This document shows positions 9,008 to 17,505 of a DNA stretch of 24,594 nt, piece by piece (position 1 is the first letter of the stretch; every line of letters starts with the position of its first letter). This DNA comes from an uncultured Methanobrevibacter sp. (GTDB lineage: Archaea; Methanobacteriota; Methanobacteria; Methanobacteriales; Methanobacteriaceae). The DNA is taken from contig NZ_CALGFC010000057.1 in the NCBI RefSeq assembly GCF_937881195.1, positions 1-24,594 of the forward strand, read 5' to 3'. The notes under the pieces were generated by a model. That model saw only the letters and a program-made list of their open reading frames with translations, did not search any database and was not told where the DNA came from. The position numbers were made by a program, and so were the translations under genes.

Positions 9008-11902
9008 TCAACCAAGAATAAGTCTCCAAGTTGTCACAATATTTCCATTAAGTATTATTTGTTGATTTAAATGATACCATTCTCCACCCATATATTCTAT
9101 TTTACTAAAATCCGCATTATATGAATCTATAGAATAACCAGAAGTAGGTTTTAATAAACACCAATCAAAACCCAAATAATGATAGCCAAAATTATGATTA
9201 GAATTATTAGCAGTAGGTTGACCACACCACCAAAGATCAGCATGACTTATGACAAACTTATCACCAAATAAATAACCATCAATAAGATTAATAACATTAT
9301 TGAACTCATAAGACCAAGCATGACCTCCTCGTGATATATCCTTATTCGATTTATATTTTGCAGGGATATTTGCTGCACGTAAAAGAGCAATAGTTAAATG
9401 AGCTTGATCAACACAATTTCCTTTTTTTACATTTAATGTTCCTAAAGCACCATAAAGAGTATCTCCATACAATTCATACTCAATATTATCTTGTACCCAC
9501 CTCAATATTTCATTAGCTATATTCTGATCATTTTTGATTGTAACATTAGCAATTATTTGCTTAGCAAGGTTAGTAATATTGACATGATCTGACTCACAAA
9601 ATTCTGATGGACTAACATACATAGACCAATCATCCCTCAATTTTTTAGTAATGGTACCCAAATAGCTTTGTCCATTAGTTGAACTAACAAGTTTTCCATT
9701 TTTATAAACTGTTTTAGTACCTAAATAATATTTATAAGTACGGTTTTCCTGATAATACCATTTATAATACTCTTTAAGTGAGTTATTAGATAATTCAACC
9801 CATTTAATTGTATCATTTACGAAAACAGTTCTTGATCCATTAATAGTATGACTATAAATAACTTTATCAGCTGATATATTATTATTCTCTAATTTATAAT
9901 AATCAGTAGTACAAGGAACAGTTATCTCTTTTTTAGTTGTTACTTTTGCATATATCTTTGAAGTAGTCTTTTTATTAGTATCTTCTACTAAATTAGTCCA
10001 TTTAGTTTCAATTTTATTTCCATTTTCCCATGTTACTATTGATACATCATTATGAGCTTGAACCTTTTTATTATTAACAAATTTATAAACACTACTTGCT
10101 AGATTATTTAACATTGTATTCTGTTTTTTAGTGATTTTTTTACTAGAATAATATTTTTTAATATCTTTTTTAGTACTATTTACTTGTGATAAAAGATTTG
10201 ATTTTTCTTTGTTTGTAGAGAAAGTTTCTACCTTCTTTGCTGTATTATTTATAGTTTTTAAAGTTGTTTTAATTGTATTAAAGTAATCTATTTTTTTGTT
10301 TTTAAGAGCAGTATTTATATTTTTTATTGTTTGTTTTAATTCTTTATCCTTTTTCCATTTGGTTTTTGAAATTTTTTGATTAATAGTTCCCAAATCCTTT
10401 TTTAGTTGAGATATTTTTTGTTTTGTAAGAGACTTTGGCTTAACAACTTTTTTACTTAAATTTGATAATTCTTTTTTCAGTGAATTTTTCGTGATTTTAA
10501 CATTACCGGATGAATTTACTTTTCCTCCTTTATTATTAGAACTACTAGCAGTAAATTTAACATTTGAAGGTGTTGAAACACCAGAAGTAGATATTTTAAA
10601 AACAGCTATCCCATTAGAATTTGTTTTAGACGTAAAAACCTTATTATTAATCTTTAAAGTTACAGTTTTTCCTGATACGGAGCTTGATAAAGTATAGCTA
10701 TTACCATTAATATTTACATTATTATTTTTTGTGTAAATTGCATTTAATAAATTATCTCCACTTTTTAAAGAGGAAGAAACAATTAACTTATCTCCTTTAA
10801 TAACATAATTTGGAGCTTTAACAACGATGGAAAAAATTTTAGCTTTGTTATTAATAAAACTGACTTTATTTAATCTTAAAAATCCAGTATTATAAATACC
10901 GCTACCATAATTAGCACCATTACCACTAATTATTCCACCAGTAATATTCAAAGAATTAGTAGAATATATACCTCCACCATTATTACTAGCTACATTACTC
11001 TTAAAATTAGAAGAATTAATTCTAGTTGGAACTGTTATATATAAAGCTCCTCCAGTTTTAGCTTTATTTGATTCAAATTTGCTATTTGAAATATTTAAAC
11101 TATTTGAACCTGTGGTAAATATAGCTCCACCGTTATTACTAGCCCTATTATTTTTAAATGTTGATCCTGTTATAGTAACTGAAGCTAATACATATATTGC
11201 TCCACCGTCTGGTGCAAAGTTATTTACGAAAGTACAGTTAGTAATTTCTGCACCTAAACCATTGTTTCTTAAACCAATAGCTCCACCATAGGTTAAAGCA
11301 GTGTTATTTTCAAAGTAGCAGTTTATAACTTTAAAGTTATCTGATCCTTGAGAAATAACCGCTCCACCAACAGTATAGCTATTATCTCCAGTATTAGCTG
11401 CATGATTGTTAATAAATGTACAATCTCTTATAATTGCACTATTTGAATCTTCAAAAACATATATAGCAGACCCAGAGTCACCATAACAATTTTTAAAGCT
11501 ACAATTTTCAATAAGCAAAGATCCACGGATATTTAAGGCATGATAGCTAATTGATGTACCATTAACAAAATCAATATACCTTAAAGTTAGACTGGCATCA
11601 TTTCGCACAACAATCGTACGATACAAACCACGACCATCCAATTTAGCACGATTAGAATTAGATTGCCCTTGAATTGTGATATTTTTACCATCTATCTCAA
11701 TAGCATTACCAGAACTAGTATAAGTACTAGTTCCAAGTAAAATCCTATCATTATCCGTTGAGCCATTAACACTATCCTGAATATCATCATAGCTATTTCC
11801 TGCAACAGTATAATCAGCAGCAGAAACAACCGTCAAAGATAATAAAATCAATGCAAAAATCAACAACCCCCAGAATAAAAATTTCTTTTTAAAAAATTCC
11901 AT
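9008..11902 (-). CDS. Secreted adhesin-like protein with beta-helix, Ig-like and C-terminal transglutaminase-like domain
   Basis: 964 residues from the ATG at 11902, chosen over 11917 because GGGGAGA lies 9 bases before it. Signal peptide 1-28 (cut after VVSA). Residues about 29-350 are polymorphic-membrane-protein-like beta-helix coils with repeated GGAI/GGAL/GSAI. About 362-470 is an Ig-like bacterial surface domain, and 470-610 is a Lys-rich, probably helical stalk. After a unique region, about 797-890 is a transglutaminase-like cysteine domain with GNCVDQAHLTIALLRAANIP (Cys830), GGHAWSYEF (His861) and NLID (Asp875), a complete Cys-His-Asp triad. Such domains act as amide hydrolases, cross-linkers or peptidases, so a role in pseudomurein or protein cross-link remodelling is an inference. 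First gene of the two-adhesin operon, with a long leader. Confidence 0.9.
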   Translation of the reverse strand: MEFFKKKFLFWGLLIFALILLSLTVVSAADYTVAGNSYDDIQDSVNGSTDNDRILLGTSTYTSSGNAIEIDGKNITIQGQSNSNRAKLDGRGLYRTIVVRNDASLTLRYIDFVNGTSISYHALNIRGSLLIENCSFKNCYGDSGSAIYVFEDSNSAIIRDCTFINNHAANTGDNSYTVGGAVISQGSDNFKVINCYFENNTALTYGGAIGLRNNGLGAEITNCTFVNNFAPDGGAIYVLASVTITGSTFKNNRASNNGGAIFTTGSNSLNISNSKFESNKAKTGGALYITVPTRINSSNFKSNVASNNGGGIYSTNSLNITGGIISGNGANYGSGIYNTGFLRLNKVSFINNKAKIFSIVVKAPNYVIKGDKLIVSSSLKSGDNLLNAIYTKNNNVNINGNSYTLSSSVSGKTVTLKINNKVFTSKTNSNGIAVFKISTSGVSTPSNVKFTASSSNNKGGKVNSSGNVKITKNSLKKELSNLSKKVVKPKSLTKQKISQLKKDLGTINQKISKTKWKKDKELKQTIKNINTALKNKKIDYFNTIKTTLKTINNTAKKVETFSTNKEKSNLLSQVNSTKKDIKKYYSSKKITKKQNTMLNNLASSVYKFVNNKKVQAHNDVSIVTWENGNKIETKWTNLVEDTNKKTTSKIYAKVTTKKEITVPCTTDYYKLENNNISADKVIYSHTINGSRTVFVNDTIKWVELSNNSLKEYYKWYYQENRTYKYYLGTKTVYKNGKLVSSTNGQSYLGTITKKLRDDWSMYVSPSEFCESDHVNITNLAKQIIANVTIKNDQNIANEILRWVQDNIEYELYGDTLYGALGTLNVKKGNCVDQAHLTIALLRAANIPAKYKSNKDISRGGHAWSYEFNNVINLIDGYLFGDKFVISHADLWWCGQPTANNSNHNFGYHYLGFDWCLLKPTSGYSIDSYNADFSKIEYMGGEWYHLNQQIILNGNIVTTWRLILG

Positions 11903-11976
11903 AATTTTTCTCCCCATATTTTTTTATTAAAAAAGAGCATTTTTTAACTATTGGTTTTGAGGGAAACATGAAAAAA

Positions 11977-12008
11977 TGAGCAAAACTAAAAGAACCTCTT
12001 TTTGCTCA
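11977..12008 (-). other. Hairpin in the adhesin mRNA leader
   Basis: TGAGCAAAA at 11977-11985 is the exact reverse complement of TTTTGCTCA at 12000-12008, giving a 9-bp stem with a 14-base loop, 75-106 bases upstream of the adhesin start at 11902. An alternative pairing is possible between AAAAAGAG (11930-11937) and CTCTTTTT (11996-12003), which share bases with the first stem. If transcription begins near the TATA at 12189-12197 both would be in the untranslated leader. Function unknown. Confidence 0.5.
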
Positions 12009-12156
12009 CTTAAACGAGAGAAAAACAAAACAAAATTACATTATAACAAAAAAAACTCATTTTTTAAAATTTTTTATATATTAAAATATTCAAACAATTA
12101 TAAATTAATATCAACTATTAACAATTCCTTAATTAATACATACATAAAATATCCCC

Positions 12157-12184
12157 ACATAGCTAACAAAAATGTATGTGAATA
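12157..12184 (-). promoter_or_regulatory. Shared 28-bp element, copy 2 (upstream of the adhesin operon)
   Basis: Matches 5906-5933 at 27 of 28 positions. On the minus strand it lies immediately downstream of a TATA-like box at 12189-12197, as copy 1 does. It would place the transcription start about 260 bases before the adhesin ATG at 11902, giving a long leader. In this copy the inverted repeat is shortened to ACATA/TATGT by the mismatch. Confidence 0.55.
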
Positions 12185-12622
12185 CTCACTATATAATATT
12201 AATAAATAATGAATTATATAAATCTTTTAATATATAAAAGTTCTTATTTGAATTTCTTTATCTAAAATTCCATTTTATAACTGATAAAATACCAAACAAG
12301 AAAATTATTCATCATAAAAATATAAATAAAAGAATTTAAAAAAATAGAGAATAATGATTACCCCCTCAAATAAAAGAATTCCCCCCAAAATATTAAAAAT
12401 AGCGGAAATATGAAAAAAGACATGAACATTAAGAAATTTTAAAAATAAATATAAAAATAAATATAAATAAATTATTTTAAATAGTATAAAATTTTACAAA
12501 AAAATTATTAATATCCTAAAATAGCTAATAATTATACTAATTTAATAAATCCAATAAAAAGCTAATAATTTCAATATAAAGTCAATAAATTCAAAAAAAA
12601 TTAAGAATTTAAACTAAAATAG

Positions 12623-14161
12623 TTAATAATCTCCACCTAATTGTCTAAATTCATCTTCTTGATCTTTTATATTATTTAATTGTTTTGATTTAGTTGATTC
12701 CCATTGTTCAATAATATTAATATCACTACCAACAGTTCTACCTTTAAATTCATCAATTTTAACTAGTGTTGGTACTTTTACCATTAAGCCTAAAACTATA
12801 GCTTCACCAACATTTAAAGAAGGTAATTGTTTAATAAGGTCTTCACTAAGACTTTCACTTGCTGATTGAACATGCCTTTGGTCTTGAGGCTCAACAAGTC
12901 TAAGAATTATCATATTATTAGCTTGAGAAAGAGCATCTGGATCAACAGACTTAGGACTTTGGCTTACAAGACAAAGACCAAGGCCAAATTTTCTTCCTTC
13001 TCTTGCAACCCTACTAATCCAATATTTAGATGAAGGATTTCTGTTTTTTGGAGCTAAAATATGGGCTTCTTCCATAATGAAGAAAACAGGAAAATCAAGT
13101 GGTTTTTCATACATATTCCCTTCTTTGTTATGTAAAGATATTTTTCTGGATCTTAAAGCATTTCTTAATATATGACTAACAATAACTTCAGCTGCGGATT
13201 CATCAGCCTGACCTAAATTAATAACATTAGCTACACCTAATTTCAACTGAGATAAAACATTAGCCCCATTTATGTTTAATAAATTTTCATATTTAGTATT
13301 TAAATCCTCTATTTTATTAAGAACATCCATTATTTTAGATTTTTCAGAAGCATTAATCTCTTTTCCACGAAATGTTTCAGTGTTATACCATTTTTCAAGA
13401 ACTCTTCTCATAATCTCAAGAAAATCTCTAGTATCAGATTCACCAGATTTAACAATGGCAGTTGCCTCTTTATAAGCTTCTCTAAAATATCTTTCCTGAA
13501 TATATGCAGAACTTGGAATATTAGCTAATGTTTTTATCTCACTAAATGACATATAAATAGGATTAATAATAGGATCAATTGAATTAACAGCACCATTTTT
13601 AAATTCAGCACCTACATATTCCCCATGCATATCAAATATAAGAATACATCCATTATATTCTAGAATACCATCAATGAGAACAGATACAGTATTAGATTTT
13701 CCTGCACCAGTCATTGCAAGTATAGCTAAGTGCCTTGAAACCATATTATTTATATCTAATTTTACTTCAACATCTTCTTGACTAATCAAATTTCCAATTT
13801 TTAAACCATTATCAATCTTAAAAATATTTTTTAGAATTTCTTCATCAGCTATTTCAATCTTGGTTCCTGGAGGTGCGGGTGTTCTTGGAATTCTAAGATT
13901 ATCTCCAATATCTCCAAGAATACGAATATTACCTCTAATATAATATTCGTCTCCTTCAATTTCTTTTATTTTTTCAATAGTGTCAGGATTATAGATATCT
14001 CCATTAAGCGATACATTACCTCTAATAAGAGATTCAATCATCCCCAAAACAACTTTTCCATCATATTTTAAAGATACATATTCCCCTACTTTAGGCATCT
14101 CTTTAGAAATAAAATTAACATCAATAAGAGAATTTTCACCAATACATCTACCAATAATCAT
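12623..14161 (-). CDS. herA: HerA bipolar DNA helicase/translocase
   Basis: Hexameric FtsK/VirB4-like ATPase that works with NurA, and with Mre11-Rad50, in resecting DNA ends to 3' overhangs in archaea. At 512 residues it has the usual size. Residues 1 to about 90 form the N-terminal HAS-barrel. Walker A is TGAGKSNT (151-158), followed by LIFDMHGEY (174-182), and the Walker B region with EEAHILAP lies near 360-370. Further along are the SRVAREGRKFGLGL and SQSP sensor-like segments typical of the family. GGTG sits 6 bases before the ATG at 14161. It is separated from nurA by a GNAT gene and from mre11-rad50 by the surface-protein island, but is on the same strand as all of them. Confidence 0.95.
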   Translation of the reverse strand: MIIGRCIGENSLIDVNFISKEMPKVGEYVSLKYDGKVVLGMIESLIRGNVSLNGDIYNPDTIEKIKEIEGDEYYIRGNIRILGDIGDNLRIPRTPAPPGTKIEIADEEILKNIFKIDNGLKIGNLISQEDVEVKLDINNMVSRHLAILAMTGAGKSNTVSVLIDGILEYNGCILIFDMHGEYVGAEFKNGAVNSIDPIINPIYMSFSEIKTLANIPSSAYIQERYFREAYKEATAIVKSGESDTRDFLEIMRRVLEKWYNTETFRGKEINASEKSKIMDVLNKIEDLNTKYENLLNINGANVLSQLKLGVANVINLGQADESAAEVIVSHILRNALRSRKISLHNKEGNMYEKPLDFPVFFIMEEAHILAPKNRNPSSKYWISRVAREGRKFGLGLCLVSQSPKSVDPDALSQANNMIILRLVEPQDQRHVQSASESLSEDLIKQLPSLNVGEAIVLGLMVKVPTLVKIDEFKGRTVGSDINIIEQWESTKSKQLNNIKDQEDEFRQLGGDY

Positions 14162-14280
14162 ATTAACACCGATTAAATCACGAATGAACTAAGCAATCAA
14201 TTTACTTTTTAAATAAATATTATATAAATAATCAAAAAATATTAAAAATCAAATATTAACTATTAGATATTAAAAATCAA

Positions 14281-14392
14281 ATATAAGATATTAAATATAA
14301 GATATTAAATATAAGATATTAAATATAAGATATTAAATATTAGATATTAAATATTAAGTATTAAATATTAAATATTAAATATTAAATATTAA
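14281..14392. repeat. 14-bp / 7-bp tandem repeat between the GNAT gene and herA
   Basis: ATATAAGATATTAA is repeated four times without error (14281-14336). It then decays into a 7-mer array of ATATTAA with occasional changes (14337-14392), showing that the 14-mer is two diverged 7-mers. The array ends a few bases from the GNAT stop codon, and its sequence character continues into that gene's last codons (S-N-I). On the minus strand it lies between the GNAT gene and the herA start. Confidence 0.9.
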
Positions 14393-14398
14393 AAAATA

Positions 14399-14875
14399 TT
14401 AAATATTACTAATAATTTTCTTCTTTAAATGAATAAAACTAATTTTTTCTGATATTTTTTCCAATTTAAATTCTTCATAACCACATTTTTTATATAAATA
14501 CAAATTCTTAGAACTTTTATAACCCGTAAACAAATTAAATTCAATATTAGAATATAAACTTAAATAATATCTTTCAATATATTTTAATAACTTTTTTCCT
14601 ATACCCCTATCTTGAAAATCTGGATGAACAATGAGTTTTTTAATTAAAATAATATCATTTGATTTAGTAGCTCTTATAGATCCTATTATACCTTGACCAT
14701 CATAATGAATTTTTAAAATAATCCCATTTCTAAATTCTTCTTTAATATTATTAATTGTCTGTTTTAAAGGTTCTATTGAATTATCATCATATAATTGTGC
14801 TTCACTAATATAAGATAATTTCTGTAAATCCAAAATTTCTTCTAAATCATCATATTTAGCTCTTTCAACAATCAT
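14399..14875 (-). CDS. GNAT-family N-acetyltransferase
   Basis: 158 residues from the ATG at 14875. An in-frame ATG four codons earlier exists, but the later one has GGTG 5 bases upstream (the same type of site as herA) and gives the usual 'MIVERAKYDDLEE' family start. The acetyl-CoA pyrophosphate-binding loop is QDRGIGKKLL (from about residue 88), preceded by the beta4 strand LIVHPDF and followed by the NLYLYKKCGYEEF segment that ends GNAT folds. Substrate cannot be read from sequence. It lies between nurA and herA on the same strand with repeat-filled spacers on both sides, so it may be an insertion into the repair cluster rather than a functional partner. Confidence 0.88.
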   Translation of the reverse strand: MIVERAKYDDLEEILDLQKLSYISEAQLYDDNSIEPLKQTINNIKEEFRNGIILKIHYDGQGIIGSIRATKSNDIILIKKLIVHPDFQDRGIGKKLLKYIERYYLSLYSNIEFNLFTGYKSSKNLYLYKKCGYEEFKLEKISEKISFIHLKKKIISNI

Positions 14876-14960
14876 TACAACACCCATTATCTCTTATTTT
14901 ATTAAATAAACACTAAATCCTACTAATAAATACAATATAATTTATAATAATTATTATAAT

Positions 14961-15044
14961 AATGACAATAATAATGACAATAATAATGACAATAATAATG
15001 ATAATACTAATGATAATACTAATGACAATACTAATGACAATAAC
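14961..15044. repeat. 12-bp tandem repeat, seven copies, between nurA and the GNAT gene
   Basis: Units AATGACAATAAT begin at 14961, 14973 and 14985. AATGATAATACT begins at 14997 and 15009, AATGACAATACT at 15021 and AATGACAATAAC at 15033. The four variants are ordered, which suggests stepwise expansion. On the plus strand the unit reads Asn-Asp-Asn-Asn/Thr in frame, but there is no start codon or ribosome binding site, so I treat it as non-coding. It lies about 75 bases upstream of the GNAT gene on the minus strand. Confidence 0.92.
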
Positions 15045-15082
15045 AATACTATAAAAATAATAATATTGATAATAATTTGAAA

Positions 15083-16183
15083 TTAGAGCATTTCTCTACC
15101 CGATTTTTCATATATGCCAATAATCTTAGATAATTGTTCGATATCACTTCTTTTAATAACAACCTCATGATGAGCTTTTTTAAGGAGATATGGATAACCA
15201 TCAGTACAATCCCTAGATATTATCCCAATGATTTCTTTAATTTTAGAATTAGTGGCTTTATAAGGCAATTCTATTTTTAAAATATTTTTATTTTCTTCCA
15301 ATCTAACATAGAAGATTGTAAATACTAAGCTTTTAAAAAAATCATTTTTAACAGGAAATTCTCTTTTTGAATCATCTATATTTATATAAATAGGATTTTT
15401 ACTTGAAGAAGTAGAATATCCTACATTTCTAGTATATTTATCAAAAATAGCCATATCTGGAATATTAGATTCTTTAAAATAATCATTAGCTATGGATGTT
15501 TTTGAAATAGCAATAATTTTATCTTTATATTTTAATAAATTAAATAATGATAAAAGTTTTTCAATATTTTCTAAATAGTTTTCAACAATCAATTGATTAG
15601 AATGGCTACTATTAATATAACTAACTCTATTTTTCAATTTATTAACTATTTTAGAAGAAAAAACCCCAATATCATGATTCTCAATACTTCCAAGTTCCTC
15701 ATTAATTTTTTCTTCAGCTAAGTCTAAAATATCAAACCTAACATCTTGAGGAATATCTTTTCCAATAGGAGAAGGACGTATTAAATCACCTGAAAGAGAA
15801 CCATCATATAAATAATAATCAATATTATGAGACTTAATTGTTTTTAAAGCGTTTTTTACCTCAAATAATCCCATATAGTTACGAATCCTATCTTTTGCAA
15901 AATTACTGTGAGGTATAGTGTTTATTTCTGAAGATTCAATTTTAGATAGTTTACTATTATATATTAAAGAAATTGAAGAAATAGCATAGAAATAAAAACT
16001 CAAAAACTTTTTTTCATGTTTACTCCCATCTCCAGCAGCTATAGTCAAACTATCATTAGATACAGGGATTTTTTCATCATTCCAAAAATCAGAAATATTA
16101 TAATTAGAAATTTCATATTCCTTAATTTTATCATGAATTGTTCCTTTTTTCTTAATCGCTTCTGTATATAATGATTCTAACAT
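15083..16183 (-). CDS. nurA: NurA 5'-3' nuclease
   Basis: Nuclease partner of HerA that degrades the 5' strand at DNA ends. 366 residues, family-typical. The NurA landmarks are present: AAGDGS (Asp52), LYDGSLSGDL (Asp127) and, near the C-terminus, DGYPYLLKKAHH, where Tyr330 and His338 have the 8-residue spacing of the Tyr/His pair in the Sulfolobus enzyme. Glu109 is a plausible counterpart of the catalytic Glu. The chosen ATG has only a weak TGAT upstream. It is upstream of herA on the same strand, with the GNAT gene between. Confidence 0.92.
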   Translation of the reverse strand: MLESLYTEAIKKKGTIHDKIKEYEISNYNISDFWNDEKIPVSNDSLTIAAGDGSKHEKKFLSFYFYAISSISLIYNSKLSKIESSEINTIPHSNFAKDRIRNYMGLFEVKNALKTIKSHNIDYYLYDGSLSGDLIRPSPIGKDIPQDVRFDILDLAEEKINEELGSIENHDIGVFSSKIVNKLKNRVSYINSSHSNQLIVENYLENIEKLLSLFNLLKYKDKIIAISKTSIANDYFKESNIPDMAIFDKYTRNVGYSTSSSKNPIYINIDDSKREFPVKNDFFKSLVFTIFYVRLEENKNILKIELPYKATNSKIKEIIGIISRDCTDGYPYLLKKAHHEVVIKRSDIEQLSKIIGIYEKSGREML

Positions 16184-16401
16184 TTAAATCAATTTAATTA
16201 TTAATTATAGCTATAATCTAAATTTAGCTATTTCTTAATTTTTTATATTAAATACAAACAATAATAACTATTGCATGCTTAATAATGAAAATACAATTAA
16301 TTGCACAAAAATAAAAACAATAAATGCTATAAAATAAAATTAATTATTAAATTTAAATAATTCACTAGATTTATTAAATTAACAACAAAAATTTTATTAA
16401 A

Positions 16402-17154
16402 TTATTCACTAGCTTTTTTAATTCCAGATACAATTTCTTTTATCTTAGCTTCAACATCTAATGTTTCTTCAACTATGGTTCCAGTAACAACAATATCTGC
16501 TCCAGCTTTAGCTACAGTATATGCAGATTCACCATTACGAATTCCTCCACCAACAATAATTACCATATCATCAGTAGCTTTCTTACTATAAGCAACCATT
16601 TCCGGAGTTACATGTTCTTCTGCACCAGAACCTGCTTCAAGATAGAAAAATCTCATTCCAAGTGCTTCAGCAGCCATTGCATATGCAGCAGGAATTTTTG
16701 GTTTATTTCTAGGAACAAGTTTTGCATCACCTATCCAACCCACAGTGCCTCCAGGAGAAATAACCATATATCCCATAGGTATAGCTTCAATTCCAGACTT
16801 TTTTACCTGTGGAGCTCCAAGTGCTTGAGCTTCAATTATCCAATAAGGATTATTAGAATTTAAAAAACTCATAAAGAATATTGCATCAGCATATTTACTT
16901 ACATTACTAGTATTCCCTGGGAAGATAATTATTGGAAGATCAATATTTTCTGATAAAGCTTTTGCAGTATTATCAACATCAGCTCCATCAACTGTAGAAC
17001 CTCCAAGCATTATACCATCTGTTCCACCACGTATAGCTGCTTTAGCTATCTCAACAGCCCCTTCAGGACTTTGTTCATCAGGGTCTATTAGTGTTAAATG
17101 GACTTTACGAGTTTTTAATATATCTTTAATTTGATTTTCTACTATCCTATTCAT
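16402..17154 (-). CDS. Geranylgeranylglyceryl phosphate synthase
   Basis: Joins geranylgeranyl diphosphate to sn-glycerol-1-phosphate, the first committed step of archaeal ether-lipid synthesis. 250 residues in a TIM-barrel. Diagnostic segments are LIDPDEQ (Asp24 and Asp26, magnesium and substrate site), GGTDGIMLGGST, LPIIIFPG, PMGYMVISPGGTVGWIG, FFYLEAGSGAEE and IIVGGGIRNGESAYTVAKAGADIVVTG (phosphate-binding glycines). It belongs to the longer GGGPS group typical of methanogens. AGGGAT lies upstream of the ATG. It is flanked by AT-rich spacers, so it is probably transcribed alone. Confidence 0.97.
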   Translation of the reverse strand: MNRIVENQIKDILKTRKVHLTLIDPDEQSPEGAVEIAKAAIRGGTDGIMLGGSTVDGADVDNTAKALSENIDLPIIIFPGNTSNVSKYADAIFFMSFLNSNNPYWIIEAQALGAPQVKKSGIEAIPMGYMVISPGGTVGWIGDAKLVPRNKPKIPAAYAMAAEALGMRFFYLEAGSGAEEHVTPEMVAYSKKATDDMVIIVGGGIRNGESAYTVAKAGADIVVTGTIVEETLDVEAKIKEIVSGIKKASE

Positions 17155-17505
17155 ATTAATCCCTATAACTTTTATTAAATGATAATTTTAATTTTTTATT
17201 AAATAAATTGATAAAAAAGAATATTCCAATATATTTATAAATTATTTTTGAATTTATATCTATTTATAAATTATTTTTGAATTTATAGCTATTTATAACT
17301 ATTCACAACTATCTAAGAATATTTATAGCTATTTTTAAATATTAATTGCTATTTCTAAATATTGATTGCTATTTCTAAATATAAAATTTGGAACTAATTA
17401 TATTTTAATGTTTTTATTATAATTATTAATCATTAGTTTAAATTTTTTCCTTAAATCAAAATAAAGATTGAAATAAAGATTAATCTAAAAAAAAATACTT
17501 CAAAA
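17155..17505. repeat. Spacer with 29-bp and 20-bp tandem repeats upstream of GGGP synthase
   Basis: Two 29-bp units (17232-17260 and 17261-17289) start TATTTATAAATTATTTTTGA. They are followed by looser GCTATTT-containing copies and then by two 20-bp units beginning at 17345 and 17365 (ATTGCTATTTCTAAATAT). The GCTATTT core recurs about five times between 17287 and 17376. No gene is seen. The GGGP synthase promoter must be within or beside this array. Confidence 0.8.

Larger units (their letters stand above)
11903..12622. other. Long spacer between herA and the adhesin operon
   Basis: 720 bases without a convincing gene. On the minus strand it should contain the end of the herA transcript and the adhesin promoter and leader. 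It holds a 9-bp-arm hairpin (11977-12008), the second copy of the shared 28-bp element (12157-12184) with a TATA-like ATTATATAG just upstream of it (12189-12197), and two isolated C-runs (12361-12365 and 12381-12386). The remainder is A/T-rich without a pattern I can support. Confidence 0.65.

Noticed and set aside
11976..12209. Open frame of 77 codons on the plus strand within the adhesin upstream spacer
   Set aside because: Composition is plain K/N/I/Y as expected from random AT-rich DNA. The only purine-rich site (GAGGG) is 12 bases away and better placed for a 3-codon frame at 11968. The frame overlaps the leader hairpin and shared element of the opposite strand.
12401..12440. Ten-codon frame MKKDMNIKKF after GCGGAAAT on the plus strand
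   Set aside because: Too short, not near a transcript on that strand, and such frames arise often by chance in this composition.
14940..15080. Plus-strand Asn/Asp-rich frame through the 12-bp repeat
   Set aside because: No ATG, GTG or TTG with a ribosome binding site precedes it; openness follows from the repeat period being a multiple of three.
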